NCBI GenBank assembly: GCA_035315885.1
Contig: DATFXM010000095.1
Coordinates: 6,124 to 70,123, forward strand
Direction: 5' to 3'
Length of the DNA stretch: 64,000 bases
Source: DATFXM01 sp035315885
Lineage (GTDB): Bacteria; Acidobacteriota; Blastocatellia; UBA7656
Each line of letters starts with the position of its first letter. Position 1 is the stretch's first letter. The notes beneath the pieces are model-generated. The model was not told where the DNA came from. It did not search any database and was given only the letters and a program-made list of their open reading frames with translations. Shown here one piece after another: positions 42,867 through 51,561 of the stretch. A program made the translations under genes and the position numbers.

Positions 42867-45800
42867 ATGAGGCACCTTAGAAAATTCAAAACTTTGACAT
42901 TTTCAGTGATGCTGCTGCTCATCACGGCGGTCTTCACCCCGCTGCTTGGCACGGCGGCGCTCGCACAATCCAGTAAAGGAATTGTCGTGGGCACCATCAA
43001 CGACCAGGCAGGAGCAGTAGTCGGCGGAGCTACAGTAAAGATAACCAACATCGCAACCAACGTCTCTCGCGAAACGACTTCGTCGGCCGAAGGAAACTAT
43101 CGATTCGATGCGGTCGATCCGGGAACGTACAAAATGGAGATCAAAGCTCAAGGCTTCAAAACCATCACACTCGACAACGTGGTTGTTGAAGCCGCAATAC
43201 CAACCACCGCAAACGCTCAACTCCTGGTCGGCGCTCAAAGCGAGGTCGTAAACATCAACGCTGATGCTGCGGTCGTCCTCCAAAAACAGGATGGCGCTCA
43301 AGCAAGCACCCTCGAAAGCCGGCAGATCGTTGACCTCCCAGTCGCCGGTCTCAACCCGGTAAATCTCGTGTTTACCCTGCCTGGCGTAACAAATCCCGGC
43401 GTGCTTGCCGGAGGCTTCGTGCAAGGCACTGAGTTCAACATCAACGGTCTCAGGGCGCGCGCGAACAATCAGTTGATCGATGGCGCGGACAATAACGACA
43501 ACTCGATCGCCGGACAGCAGATTCAACCCTCGTTGCGTGACGGCTTCAAGGAAGTGACGGTGCTTGGCGCCGACAACTCCGCCGAGTACGGACGCGCAGG
43601 CGGCGCTGTAGTGAACGTCGTAACCAGACAGGGAACCAATCGATTCCACGGTTCGCTCTACGACGTGATCGACACGAGCGCGCTTGCTTCGCTTAGCCCT
43701 GGACAAAAGTCTACGCAGGGTCTCACATCGGTGCCGGTCTACACGCAGAACGCGTTCGGGTTCTCGTTCGGCGGTCCGATCATAAAAGATCGTCTGTTCT
43801 TCTTCGGCACGTTCCAGCCGACTCGGACTCGTATCGGAGCGTCGAGCGCATCGGCAGTAGTACCTACGGAGCAGGGACTGGCAACACTTCGCTCCCTGTT
43901 TCCGCAGGGCGCCAGTGCGAACCTGGACCGCTACCTGAGCGTGGTTGGGAACTTGAGAGGGAGTACGAATCTCATCAACGTACCGCTTGGCGGTGGCAGG
44001 CCGGATGCTCAGTTCGGAACGGTGACCACGTCGGCGCCGGGTCCGGTGAATACGTACGACCTGCTTGGACGAGTCGATTGGACTCCGAATGAAAACAACA
44101 GCTTTGCCGGGCGGTATCTGTTCACCGATCAGACCGTAGTCAATCAGTTCCCGACGCCGTTTTCGGGGTTCGCGGTGGATACACCGAGCCGCGTGCAGAA
44201 CTTCTACATGAACTACACGCGAATTCTGTCACCGAGGCTGACGAACGAATTCCGGTTTTCGTACGGTCGGTTCAACGTTCTGTTTGGGGCTCAGGACCCG
44301 GCGGCTCTGACGTTTGGTCCGCAGTTTCTGTTTTCGGGTCTGACCGTGAGTCCGGTCGGACCACTGGGTGGTTTGACGACGACGTTCTTCCCGCAAGGAA
44401 GGATCTTCAACAACTTCCAGTATCAGGACACGGTTACTTACACGACAGGCTCGCACACGATCAGAGCTGGTGCTGATCTTGTTCGTCAGCTTGCGAAGCA
44501 GTTCGTACCCTTTAACGCGCAGGGCACACTGACGTTTTCGGCGGGCGGCGGGTTCCCGACGTTTGGCAATTTCGTAGACGGCTTCTCGGGGACGCAAGGC
44601 ACGTTTGCAGCGATCACGTTTGGGAATCCGGTTGATTATCCGAACGCGTTTCAGCAGGCGTACTTTGTGAATGACTCCTGGAGGATCAGGCCAAACCTGA
44701 GTTTGAATCTCGGGTTGAGGTACGAGAACTACGGAACGCCGAGCAACGTGATACGGTTCCCGGCATTCGCTGGCTTCAACGTACCGTTTGATACAGTCGC
44801 GAAGCAGAACTCGGACAACAACAACTTCGCGCCCAGGTTCAGCTTTGCGTACACGCCGCACTTTGCACCGAAGATCTTCGGCGAGGACAAGACCGTGATC
44901 CGCGGTGGAGTCGGCGTAGGCTACGATCTGTTCTTCAACAACATTCTGAGCAACACTGCGGCGTCGCCTCCCAACGCATTTGGTGTGTCGCTGCTCGGAT
45001 CTACGGTTGGGGGGCGCGGTTTTGCGAATGCCGGCGTAGGTTCGTTGCCGTCTACCGGTTTCCCGAATCCGAGGGCGGCCGTCACGACAATCTTGCCGGA
45101 TCTTGTGAACCCGATGACCTGGACGTGGAACCTCGACATTCAGCGTGAGTTGCCGGGTAAGTTCATCCTGGATGCGGCGTACGTTGGAACGCGTGGACAG
45201 AGGCTGTTCATAAACGAGCAGTTGAATCCCGGGGTTAATGGCGTGCGGGTGCATCCGGAGCGAGGCTCGGTGGTCGCGCGTACGAACGGTGGAGACTCGA
45301 TCTATCACTCGTTGCAGACGCGGTTCGAGCGCGGATTCGACCATGGGCTCATGTTCAGGTTTGCGTACACTTATTCGAAAGCCATCGACGATGTAAACAG
45401 CGAGGTCTTCGTGACCAGCGGTGGAGCTAGTCGGGCGTCGAATCCGTTTAATCGGGCTGTGGATCGAAGCGTTGCGAGTTTCGATGTACCGCATCGCGCG
45501 GTATGGACTTTCATCTACGACATACCCGGTCCGAAGAAAGGGTTGCTGGGTCAGATCGCCGGCTTCTGGACGGTCAGCGGGATTTATCGAATCCAATCGG
45601 GGTCAGTGGAGACGCCGTTTGTGGGTGGAATAGATCTGAACGGGGACCTCGAGAACACGAATGATCGTCCGGCGATTGTAAATCTCAGCGCGCCGGCGAC
45701 GTCGGTTGGTATTCGTGCCGATCTGTTTGGCGCTACGTCTCCGACGAACTACGTGGATGCGAACGGGAATCCGGTAGATCCGACGAAGGTTCGATATCTG

Positions 45801-46115
45801 GTGGATACTTCTATTCGGACGAACATTGCCGGGCGCAACATTCTGCGTGGAGACATAACCAACCGAATGGATCTGAGCTTGAACAAAGCGTTCAAGCTGC
45901 CGTTTGAAGGTCACAAGCTCGAATTGCGCTTTGATTTCTTCAACATCTTCAATCATCCGAACTTCACATGGGCGTTCCTGGGATCCGATCTCAGCAACGG
46001 CGATGTGTTGAATCCGTTCTTCAACAATGTGAAGTTCAACGATGGTGGTCTCACAGGTCCAGTAGGCACTCAGGTCGGACGCTACGGGCGAATACAAGTG
46101 AGGTATTCGTTCTAG
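42867..46115 (+). CDS. Oar-like TonB-dependent outer-membrane receptor
   Basis: A 1082-residue outer-membrane protein: signal peptide 1-33 (LGTAALAQ), CarboxypepD_reg domain about 38-125 (GTINDQAGAVVGGATVKI... VDPGTYKMEIKAQGF), a plug (about 135-250, with LIDGADNNDNSIAGQQIQPS and EYGRAGGAVVNVVTRQGTNRFHG), then a beta-barrel ending in RYGRIQVRYSF with the terminal Phe typical of outer-membrane barrels. Family members take up oligosaccharides or peptides with TonB energy. AAGGAG precedes the ATG. It stands alone, without a SusD-like partner, as usual in Acidobacteriota. Confidence 0.93.
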   Translation: MRHLRKFKTLTFSVMLLLITAVFTPLLGTAALAQSSKGIVVGTINDQAGAVVGGATVKITNIATNVSRETTSSAEGNYRFDAVDPGTYKMEIKAQGFKTITLDNVVVEAAIPTTANAQLLVGAQSEVVNINADAAVVLQKQDGAQASTLESRQIVDLPVAGLNPVNLVFTLPGVTNPGVLAGGFVQGTEFNINGLRARANNQLIDGADNNDNSIAGQQIQPSLRDGFKEVTVLGADNSAEYGRAGGAVVNVVTRQGTNRFHGSLYDVIDTSALASLSPGQKSTQGLTSVPVYTQNAFGFSFGGPIIKDRLFFFGTFQPTRTRIGASSASAVVPTEQGLATLRSLFPQGASANLDRYLSVVGNLRGSTNLINVPLGGGRPDAQFGTVTTSAPGPVNTYDLLGRVDWTPNENNSFAGRYLFTDQTVVNQFPTPFSGFAVDTPSRVQNFYMNYTRILSPRLTNEFRFSYGRFNVLFGAQDPAALTFGPQFLFSGLTVSPVGPLGGLTTTFFPQGRIFNNFQYQDTVTYTTGSHTIRAGADLVRQLAKQFVPFNAQGTLTFSAGGGFPTFGNFVDGFSGTQGTFAAITFGNPVDYPNAFQQAYFVNDSWRIRPNLSLNLGLRYENYGTPSNVIRFPAFAGFNVPFDTVAKQNSDNNNFAPRFSFAYTPHFAPKIFGEDKTVIRGGVGVGYDLFFNNILSNTAASPPNAFGVSLLGSTVGGRGFANAGVGSLPSTGFPNPRAAVTTILPDLVNPMTWTWNLDIQRELPGKFILDAAYVGTRGQRLFINEQLNPGVNGVRVHPERGSVVARTNGGDSIYHSLQTRFERGFDHGLMFRFAYTYSKAIDDVNSEVFVTSGGASRASNPFNRAVDRSVASFDVPHRAVWTFIYDIPGPKKGLLGQIAGFWTVSGIYRIQSGSVETPFVGGIDLNGDLENTNDRPAIVNLSAPATSVGIRADLFGATSPTNYVDANGNPVDPTKVRYLVDTSIRTNIAGRNILRGDITNRMDLSLNKAFKLPFEGHKLELRFDFFNIFNHPNFTWAFLGSDLSNGDVLNPFFNNVKFNDGGLTGPVGTQVGRYGRIQVRYSF

Positions 46116-46120
46116 GAAAG

Positions 46121-46270
46121 TAGGCAGTATGCAGTAGGCAGACTGCCGTGGTCTTCAACGCAAAAGGCGCGGAGTCGCAAGGTTCTCGTTGCGACTCCGC
46201 GCCTTCGCATTTGATTAGAGTCTATCTAAAGCCTATACCGCCTACTGCATACTGCCTACTGCCTACTGCA
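46121..46270. repeat. Nested element: heptamer arms around a 15-bp hairpin
   Basis: Outer arms: GTAGGCA, GTATGCA, GTAGGCA (46121-46141) and CCTACTG, CATACTG, CCTACTG, CCTACTG (46241-46268). Inside, 46166-46180 and 46189-46203 form a perfect 15-bp stem (GGCGCGGAGTCGCAA and its complement) with an 8-base loop. The right arm contains the TAG stop (46263-46265, minus strand) of the M28 peptidase. The element separates two convergent genes and probably ends both transcripts. Confidence 0.88.
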
Positions 46271-48053
46271 GCTTCCCCGCGCTGCCCTTTCCTATGCGAG
46301 GCCCTTGATTGTCGCGCACCGGAGCGTGATCGAGATTAGCCGCACGAAATCCAATCTCGTACGCGAACTGTCCAATGCGAGCCATCTTCTCGTAGTTGAT
46401 TTTCTCAGCGCTGTCGGTGTTTGCGTGATAGTCCTGGTGAAGCCCGGTCGTCAGAAAAACTATCGGGATACCCTTCGCCGCGTAGCTGTAGTGATCGCTC
46501 CGATAGTAGATCTGCTCGAGGTCCGAAGGATCGTTCATCTCAAAGTCCAGCTTCAAAGGCTTCGACAGCGCGGCGTTTGCGTCGATCGACAGATTGTGTA
46601 GCTCAGTGCTGATACGGTCGGAACCGACCAGGTACACCGTATTGGACTCTTCCTCTTTGTTGTCTCGATTCCGACCCACCATGTCCATGTTGACTTGCGC
46701 TACGATCTTGTCGATCGGAACAGTCGGGTAATCCGCGTAGTACCTTGAGCCCCATAGCCCTCGCTCCTCTCCCGAGTGCCACACCAAAACTACCGACCTG
46801 CGAGGTCTTGGTCCCGTCGCAAACGCCTTCGCAATGCCCAGCATCGTGACCGTGCCCGAACCATCGTCATCCGCGCCGTTCCAGATTCGATCCTGAATCG
46901 CCCCCTCAGTCACGCGCCCTCTCGCCCCGGCTCGCCGTGGCCCATCTACACCCTGAGTGATTTCGCCCTCCGCATAGCCGACGTGATCGTAGTGCGCACC
47001 AAAGAACACATAAGTGTCCTTCAGCTTCGGATCGCTGCCTTCAATCACTCCTACCACATTCCTCGTATACTGCGTACGGACAACTTCGTAGTCGCAGTCC
47101 AGCTTGAACGTTATCCGCACGTTCTTGAGCGTGAATTCCGGCAGTTTCTCACCCGCAGCCACCATGGCCTTGAGGTCGGCGTACTTCGTTTCTGCGCCGC
47201 TGAAAAGAAAATCGAAGAACTCGTCCTGGGCAGTCACCGATGGAGGTATCGGGTTGTCCAGTCGTTGTACGGTTGTGAAGTCCCCGTCCGGCCCCCCAAA
47301 GCCACCCGAAAAAGCAGACTGCTGCTGCCCCGACGGCGCCGCAGCCTGGGCCTGAGACTGTCCTTGCGCGGTAGCTTGTCCCTGAGACTGCGTCGGCGCT
47401 CCTTGACCCGAAGCCTGCGCCTGGGGTCGTTGACCCTGCCCTCTCCCGAAGATGACCGGTGCGATCGTAGCCACGGCCCCACGTTCTTCGGTTGCGGCTC
47501 TGCCTCGGGCGAACATCGCTCGCCCGAACCGTCGCGCGTCAACAGCCTTTGGTGGCGTTGACCCGAGGAACACCGCTACCTTTCCCTTCACGTCGTGTCC
47601 GTCGTAGTCGTTGTGTCCCACTTGTGGCGCGAACAATCCGTAACCGATGAATTCTACTTTGTCGCAGGTGAATGAACGCTTGCCGCCCACATTCGCTGGA
47701 AAAGAGACTCCTTCACGGTTGTTGAATGTGCGAGTCTGCCCGTTCGCTTCGACAGTTAGCCTCGACCTGTTAGTGCTCTTCACTCCGAGCACCGGAACCT
47801 TCTGAAGATAGGTTCCATTTGTGCCCCCGGGCTTAACGCCCCACGACTTGAGTTGCGCCGAGATATACCCTGCAGCGACGCCCAGCCCCTCACTGAACGT
47901 CGCTCGGCCATCCAATTCATCTGAGGCGATAAAGTTGAGCCACTCTCTCAAGTCTTCCGGCTTGATCTTGTCGGCCCCGCCGTTCGTCTTGGCCACGGAC
48001 AACGCTGATATCAGCGCAAGTTGCGTTAATACGGCTGCAAGTCTGCGAGTCAT
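46263..48053 (-). CDS. Secreted M28-family aminopeptidase with PA-type insertion
   Basis: A 596-residue exported zinc peptidase. Signal peptide about 1-20; di-zinc ligands in GAHYDHVG (His), NGADDDGSGT (bridging Asp), HSGEERGLWG (catalytic Glu-Glu), NMDMVGRN (Asp) and GLHQDYHANTD (His). A PA-like region (VEFIGYGLFAPQVGHNDYDG) lies N-terminal, with a Gln/Ala/Gly-rich low-complexity insert (about 205-260). ATG 48053 has AGGAGG 4-5 bases upstream; the frame is open to 48227, which overlaps the lipoprotein gene. Likely removes N-terminal residues from peptides outside the cytoplasm. Confidence 0.9.
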   Translation of the reverse strand: MTRRLAAVLTQLALISALSVAKTNGGADKIKPEDLREWLNFIASDELDGRATFSEGLGVAAGYISAQLKSWGVKPGGTNGTYLQKVPVLGVKSTNRSRLTVEANGQTRTFNNREGVSFPANVGGKRSFTCDKVEFIGYGLFAPQVGHNDYDGHDVKGKVAVFLGSTPPKAVDARRFGRAMFARGRAATEERGAVATIAPVIFGRGQGQRPQAQASGQGAPTQSQGQATAQGQSQAQAAAPSGQQQSAFSGGFGGPDGDFTTVQRLDNPIPPSVTAQDEFFDFLFSGAETKYADLKAMVAAGEKLPEFTLKNVRITFKLDCDYEVVRTQYTRNVVGVIEGSDPKLKDTYVFFGAHYDHVGYAEGEITQGVDGPRRAGARGRVTEGAIQDRIWNGADDDGSGTVTMLGIAKAFATGPRPRRSVVLVWHSGEERGLWGSRYYADYPTVPIDKIVAQVNMDMVGRNRDNKEEESNTVYLVGSDRISTELHNLSIDANAALSKPLKLDFEMNDPSDLEQIYYRSDHYSYAAKGIPIVFLTTGLHQDYHANTDSAEKINYEKMARIGQFAYEIGFRAANLDHAPVRDNQGPRIGKGSAGKLQ

Positions 48054-48135
48054 GAATCCTCCTGAATGTCCGGGATCTGTTTTTGCAGGAACTGCTAATA
48101 CGGCTGCGGTGGCCATCCAGCTACTGAAATCCTGC

Positions 48136-49272
48136 TCATCGCGAGAGAATTGCACCATTACGGCTGCGTGAGGGCCCGGCCGTACCCGATCGTTTGTTTG
48201 CTGACCCCGCAGATTTGGTTGCCGCATTCTTTCCCGCGGCGGCAGCGGCTTTTGGGTTGGCCGCCGGCACCTGAGCCTTTAGCGGCTGGCCGGCGCTCAT
48301 TGCTTCAATGAACGGCTGAACTCCCGCAACGAAGCTCTGAATCTGCACCTTCGCATGCTCGGTCTTTATTTTGGTCATCCCGCTCGGTACGTCGAACAGG
48401 GACATGGAGGGATTGAGCTTCAACTGGTGAGCCTCGAGCAGCAACTTGGGCGACGTATCAGCCGCTGCGTCGCGTGTTTCGAATCTGGTGGGCAGCCGGG
48501 TTTCCTGATCCACAGTGATGATCACCGAGGCCGATCCCGCCGCGCCCGCGGCCGGTGCGAAGCGAAATCCAAACGCATTTCTGCCAGCCACCTGCTGAGG
48601 TCCGAGGCTATCGTACTGCGCTCGGGAAGCGCATCTCTGCGCGGCCAGGACCGGATTCAGGATTCGTCCAACTTCGAATCCGAGATCCGCGGGTCCGGCT
48701 TCGAAGTAGAGACCGCGATCAAATAACACAACGTACTTCAGTCCGGATTTCTCGAGATAGACGACTGAGCCCAACCCTGTGAGTTGAAATGACCATCGGC
48801 GATCCGCCCCCAGCTTGTCCAGTTGAAACTGGTTGACAGTGACCGCGATGGGGTTGACTGGCTTCGGCCGTGGAAGCTGCGCAACCTTGTTCCCCGATTT
48901 CAACTGGCCGGCGGGCAGCGACTTGCTGGATGAGCCCGACGATGACTTGTTGGAAGGACTCGCTGCTGGAGCGTGAGCGTTGCCTGCATTGCGCGTTGTC
49001 GCAGTCGAGGCTCCAGAAGCCGCTGACGAGGTGCCGGTGTCGGTCGCGGTCTCTCCCAACTGAAAGAGCAAACTGTACCTCTCGGGTTCGCTGACAGCGA
49101 ACACCGCCGGGTCCGCGGATTGAGCGGATGCTTTTGAATTTGAAGTTATGTTCGCGTTTGCCGGTCGGTTCTCATTAGCGTCCTGGCTGCACGATGTCGA
49201 AAGCAGAGCCGAGAAGGAGAAGGCTGCCAGGAGTAAAACTGCCGGCGTGGTGGATCGAGGATTGGAACTCAT
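48136..49272 (-). CDS. Lipoprotein of unknown function, LolA/DUF-like core
   Basis: A 378-residue protein with a lipobox (LLSTSC, Cys28), so it is lipid-anchored. A long Ser/Ala/Asn-rich linker (about 30-140) precedes a globular part (about 145-310) of alternating strands (RWSFQLTGLGSVVYLEKSGLKYVV... VDQETRLPTRFE) that resembles the half-open beta-barrel of lipoprotein-carrier-like proteins; this is a resemblance only. The end is Ala/Lys/Ser-rich. Same strand as the M28 gene, 82 bases upstream of it. Confidence 0.75.
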   Translation of the reverse strand: MSSNPRSTTPAVLLLAAFSFSALLSTSCSQDANENRPANANITSNSKASAQSADPAVFAVSEPERYSLLFQLGETATDTGTSSAASGASTATTRNAGNAHAPAASPSNKSSSGSSSKSLPAGQLKSGNKVAQLPRPKPVNPIAVTVNQFQLDKLGADRRWSFQLTGLGSVVYLEKSGLKYVVLFDRGLYFEAGPADLGFEVGRILNPVLAAQRCASRAQYDSLGPQQVAGRNAFGFRFAPAAGAAGSASVIITVDQETRLPTRFETRDAAADTSPKLLLEAHQLKLNPSMSLFDVPSGMTKIKTEHAKVQIQSFVAGVQPFIEAMSAGQPLKAQVPAANPKAAAAAGKNAATKSAGSANKRSGTAGPSRSRNGAILSR

Positions 49273-49689
49273 GCTGGTAATGGCTCGTCTAAGGCGCCCG
49301 GTCGAGGCCGAGGTCTGAACCGAATGAATGCCGACAGAGTGCAGTGCTCTCGGTAAACGTCGAAATCGGAGTACGCCCTTGAGGCAGGGATATCCTACGT
49401 GCTGGCCATCGGCCGCCGCAAGTCTCCTGACGGAAGGGAAGGCGGTTTGGAAGGGATCGATCTCGATGCTGTTATCGAGCGTGCGATCCGGCCCAAACTG
49501 AAGAAAAGTATTGCCTTTGAGCCGTATTTGGATATTCTCGACCTGTTACCTAGCCGCCGACTCCCGCTCCCATTAAAGCGGCAACCAGGCGCCGAAGGCC
49601 CCTTCGACGATCACCAACCCCTCGCCGGGGAACGAATTCTTCCAATCTGCTTGTTGTACCACACGACATCCGCGCGGAGGTGAGACGCA
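49273..49689. other. 417-base divergent gap, no accepted gene
   Basis: Between the lipoprotein (minus) and the metalloprotease (plus). A 94-codon plus-strand frame (49399-49683) begins plausibly but its second half is unlike protein, and no ribosome site precedes it, so it is not called. GAGGTGAG just before 49690 is the next gene's ribosome site. Confidence 0.45.
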
Positions 49690-51444
49690 ATGGTGCGACT
49701 CTGGACTATCAAAGCAAAACTACTTCTCGCAATTTTAATGATCGTTGCCATGTTTGCACCGCTCAGCCAGAAGCGGGCATCCGCGAGCGCACCGACTAAA
49801 ATAGATCCCGCTCGTCTTGTGAACGCCTCTGCAGGCTTTGGAAGCGCTCTGTATGTTGCGCCTGGTGGAGGCGTGGGCTGCCGCAAGCCCACTCGTGATG
49901 AAACAGCGGAAATGCTTGCCCGCGATCTTACGCAGGAATTGCACGTCGATGAGGACGTACGTCCGATGGCGCAGACCGGACTGCGAATCAATCTTCGCAT
50001 GACCCCTGCGCTCGACCAGAATCCGGCAGCGAAGGCGGCATTGCAAAGAGCAGCCGCGGAATGGGAAGCACAAATCCGCACGCCGATATCGATCATCGTG
50101 GACGTAGACTTTGGAACGACCTTCTTTGGCGAGCCCTTTCCAGAGGGAGTGGCAGGATTGACCAATCCACAGATGCTCGCGGCGCTTGGTCAGTACCTGA
50201 GTGCCGCGGGGAATCTGTGGCTCGGCTCTTCCACCCAGCGCGAGATCTCTTTGTACAATGCGTTGCCTCAACTAGCCGTACCGACTGATCAAGGCGACAT
50301 GGAGAACATCCTCGGTCCCACCGCTCAGTTTCGTGCGATAGGCTTCATCGACGCGGTGGCGAATCCGGACCAGGAACCGCAGTCCTGGGGTCCACCGCCG
50401 TCAATAGGGCTGAATTCGAATGTCGATTACGACTTCGATTCGAGCGACGGCATAGATCCGGGCAAAACTGATTTTGAGTCGGTCGCGGTTCACGAGCTTG
50501 GACACGTGTTGGGCTTTGAGTCGGCTGTAGGACAGCTTGAAGTAAACCCCGACTGCATTCCTGGGGTGACGGTGTGGGATCTGTTTCGAGTGCGGCCAGG
50601 CGCCAACCTTTCAAATTTTGCAACGGCCGAGCGGCCTTTGAAGTCAGGCGGCGTTCAGGTGTTCTTCAACGGCGACGACCAGTGGCAACTCTCTACCGGT
50701 AAACCCGACAAGACTGGCGGCGACGAGCAACAGCCCAGTCACTGGAAAGACGATTCGGAAGTCGGGCTTCGAATCGGCGTGATGGACCCGACCATCGACG
50801 CGGGTCGCCGGCAGGCTGCTACACTGCGCGATCTTTCGGCTCTGGACATAATGGGCTACGCGCTGAAACCGATCGGCAACAGTCCGCCAAACATCAGCAG
50901 CATGAACGCCGATCTCAACGGGGATAAGCTCACGATGAACGTGTTCGGGACGGACACGGACGGCGACGTCGTGAAGGCGAAGTTGACCTTGCTGGATCAA
51001 AAAGATCACGTGCTCGGAGAGACTGCTCCATTCGACATCGATGCCGGAATTCCGGCGGCGATTGTAGTACAGCTCGACACTACCGGCTTGAGTCAGTCGC
51101 CGGCGGCGCTGCACGTCGGGCTTGTGTTGATCGACACTCACAATAATGAGAGTAAGCTGGTGATCGCTGACTTCAGTGGTGGCGACACTGGTGGACCGAG
51201 GTTGTCTTCGGCTAACTATAAGAGCGGCAGGCTGGTGATCAAAGGAAAGCGCCTGGGTTCGGATCTTCAGGTTGAAGTGAACGGATCGGTTGCTACATCG
51301 AGCGCTGCGCCGGATGTGACGGTGTCAAACAAGCGCATAACGGTGGATGCGCCGTCGGAGAATCTGAACATCAGGAGCGGGGCGAACCGCCTTCGGGTTA
51401 TCGCTAACGGACTACGCTCGAACCTGATCGTGATGAATAACTGA
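49690..51444 (+). CDS. Secreted HELGH zinc metalloprotease
   Basis: A 584-residue exported protein: signal peptide (about 1-33), a catalytic domain with VAVHELGHVLGFES (His268-Glu269-x-x-His272), and a downstream Met-containing turn GVMDPTI about 110 residues later. HExxHxxGF is close to the metzincin signature. The layout matches a family of secreted metalloproteases (NF038122-like, named from memory) common in soil bacteria. The last 190 residues form one or two Ig-like beta domains. GAGGTGAG is 4-5 bases from the ATG. Confidence 0.82.
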   Translation: MVRLWTIKAKLLLAILMIVAMFAPLSQKRASASAPTKIDPARLVNASAGFGSALYVAPGGGVGCRKPTRDETAEMLARDLTQELHVDEDVRPMAQTGLRINLRMTPALDQNPAAKAALQRAAAEWEAQIRTPISIIVDVDFGTTFFGEPFPEGVAGLTNPQMLAALGQYLSAAGNLWLGSSTQREISLYNALPQLAVPTDQGDMENILGPTAQFRAIGFIDAVANPDQEPQSWGPPPSIGLNSNVDYDFDSSDGIDPGKTDFESVAVHELGHVLGFESAVGQLEVNPDCIPGVTVWDLFRVRPGANLSNFATAERPLKSGGVQVFFNGDDQWQLSTGKPDKTGGDEQQPSHWKDDSEVGLRIGVMDPTIDAGRRQAATLRDLSALDIMGYALKPIGNSPPNISSMNADLNGDKLTMNVFGTDTDGDVVKAKLTLLDQKDHVLGETAPFDIDAGIPAAIVVQLDTTGLSQSPAALHVGLVLIDTHNNESKLVIADFSGGDTGGPRLSSANYKSGRLVIKGKRLGSDLQVEVNGSVATSSAAPDVTVSNKRITVDAPSENLNIRSGANRLRVIANGLRSNLIVMNN

Positions 51445-51450
51445 CGTTCA

Positions 51451-51561
51451 GTTTAGGGTTCAGGGTTTAGGGTTTCGGGTTCGCCAGATGAAGACTAGAA
51501 AGATGCCGAGCGCTGGAGAGGGGCATACTGGAAATAATACGAACCCTAACCCTAAACCTCA
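51451..51561. repeat. Telomere-like heptamer array between convergent genes
   Basis: Left arm 51451-51485: GTTTAGG, GTTCAGG, GTTTAGG, GTTTCGG, GTTCGCC. Right arm 51541-51561: GAACCCT, AACCCTA, AACCTCA. The TTTAGGG-like unit is coincidentally the plant telomere heptamer. The right arm overlaps the TGA stop (51559-51561, minus strand) of the tricorn gene; the left arm begins 6 bases after the other gene's stop. Confidence 0.85.

Noticed and set aside
44229..45596. 455-codon minus-strand reading frame inside the TonB receptor gene
   Set aside because: It is the antisense of a well-conserved receptor gene and reads as Arg/Val-rich sequence with no motif; a shadow of the high-GC codon pattern.
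48054..48227. Extended N-terminus of the M28 peptidase
   Set aside because: It overlaps the upstream lipoprotein gene, lacks a signal peptide at that end, and AGGAGG lies just before ATG 48053.
49399..49683. 94-codon frame before the HELGH metalloprotease
   Set aside because: No ribosome site, second half not protein-like; could be a decayed fragment but nothing supports it.
51451..51561. TTTAGGG-like repeats as eukaryotic telomere contamination
   Set aside because: Only a few degenerate units flanked by ordinary bacterial genes, and one of several heptamer families in the window; resemblance is chance.
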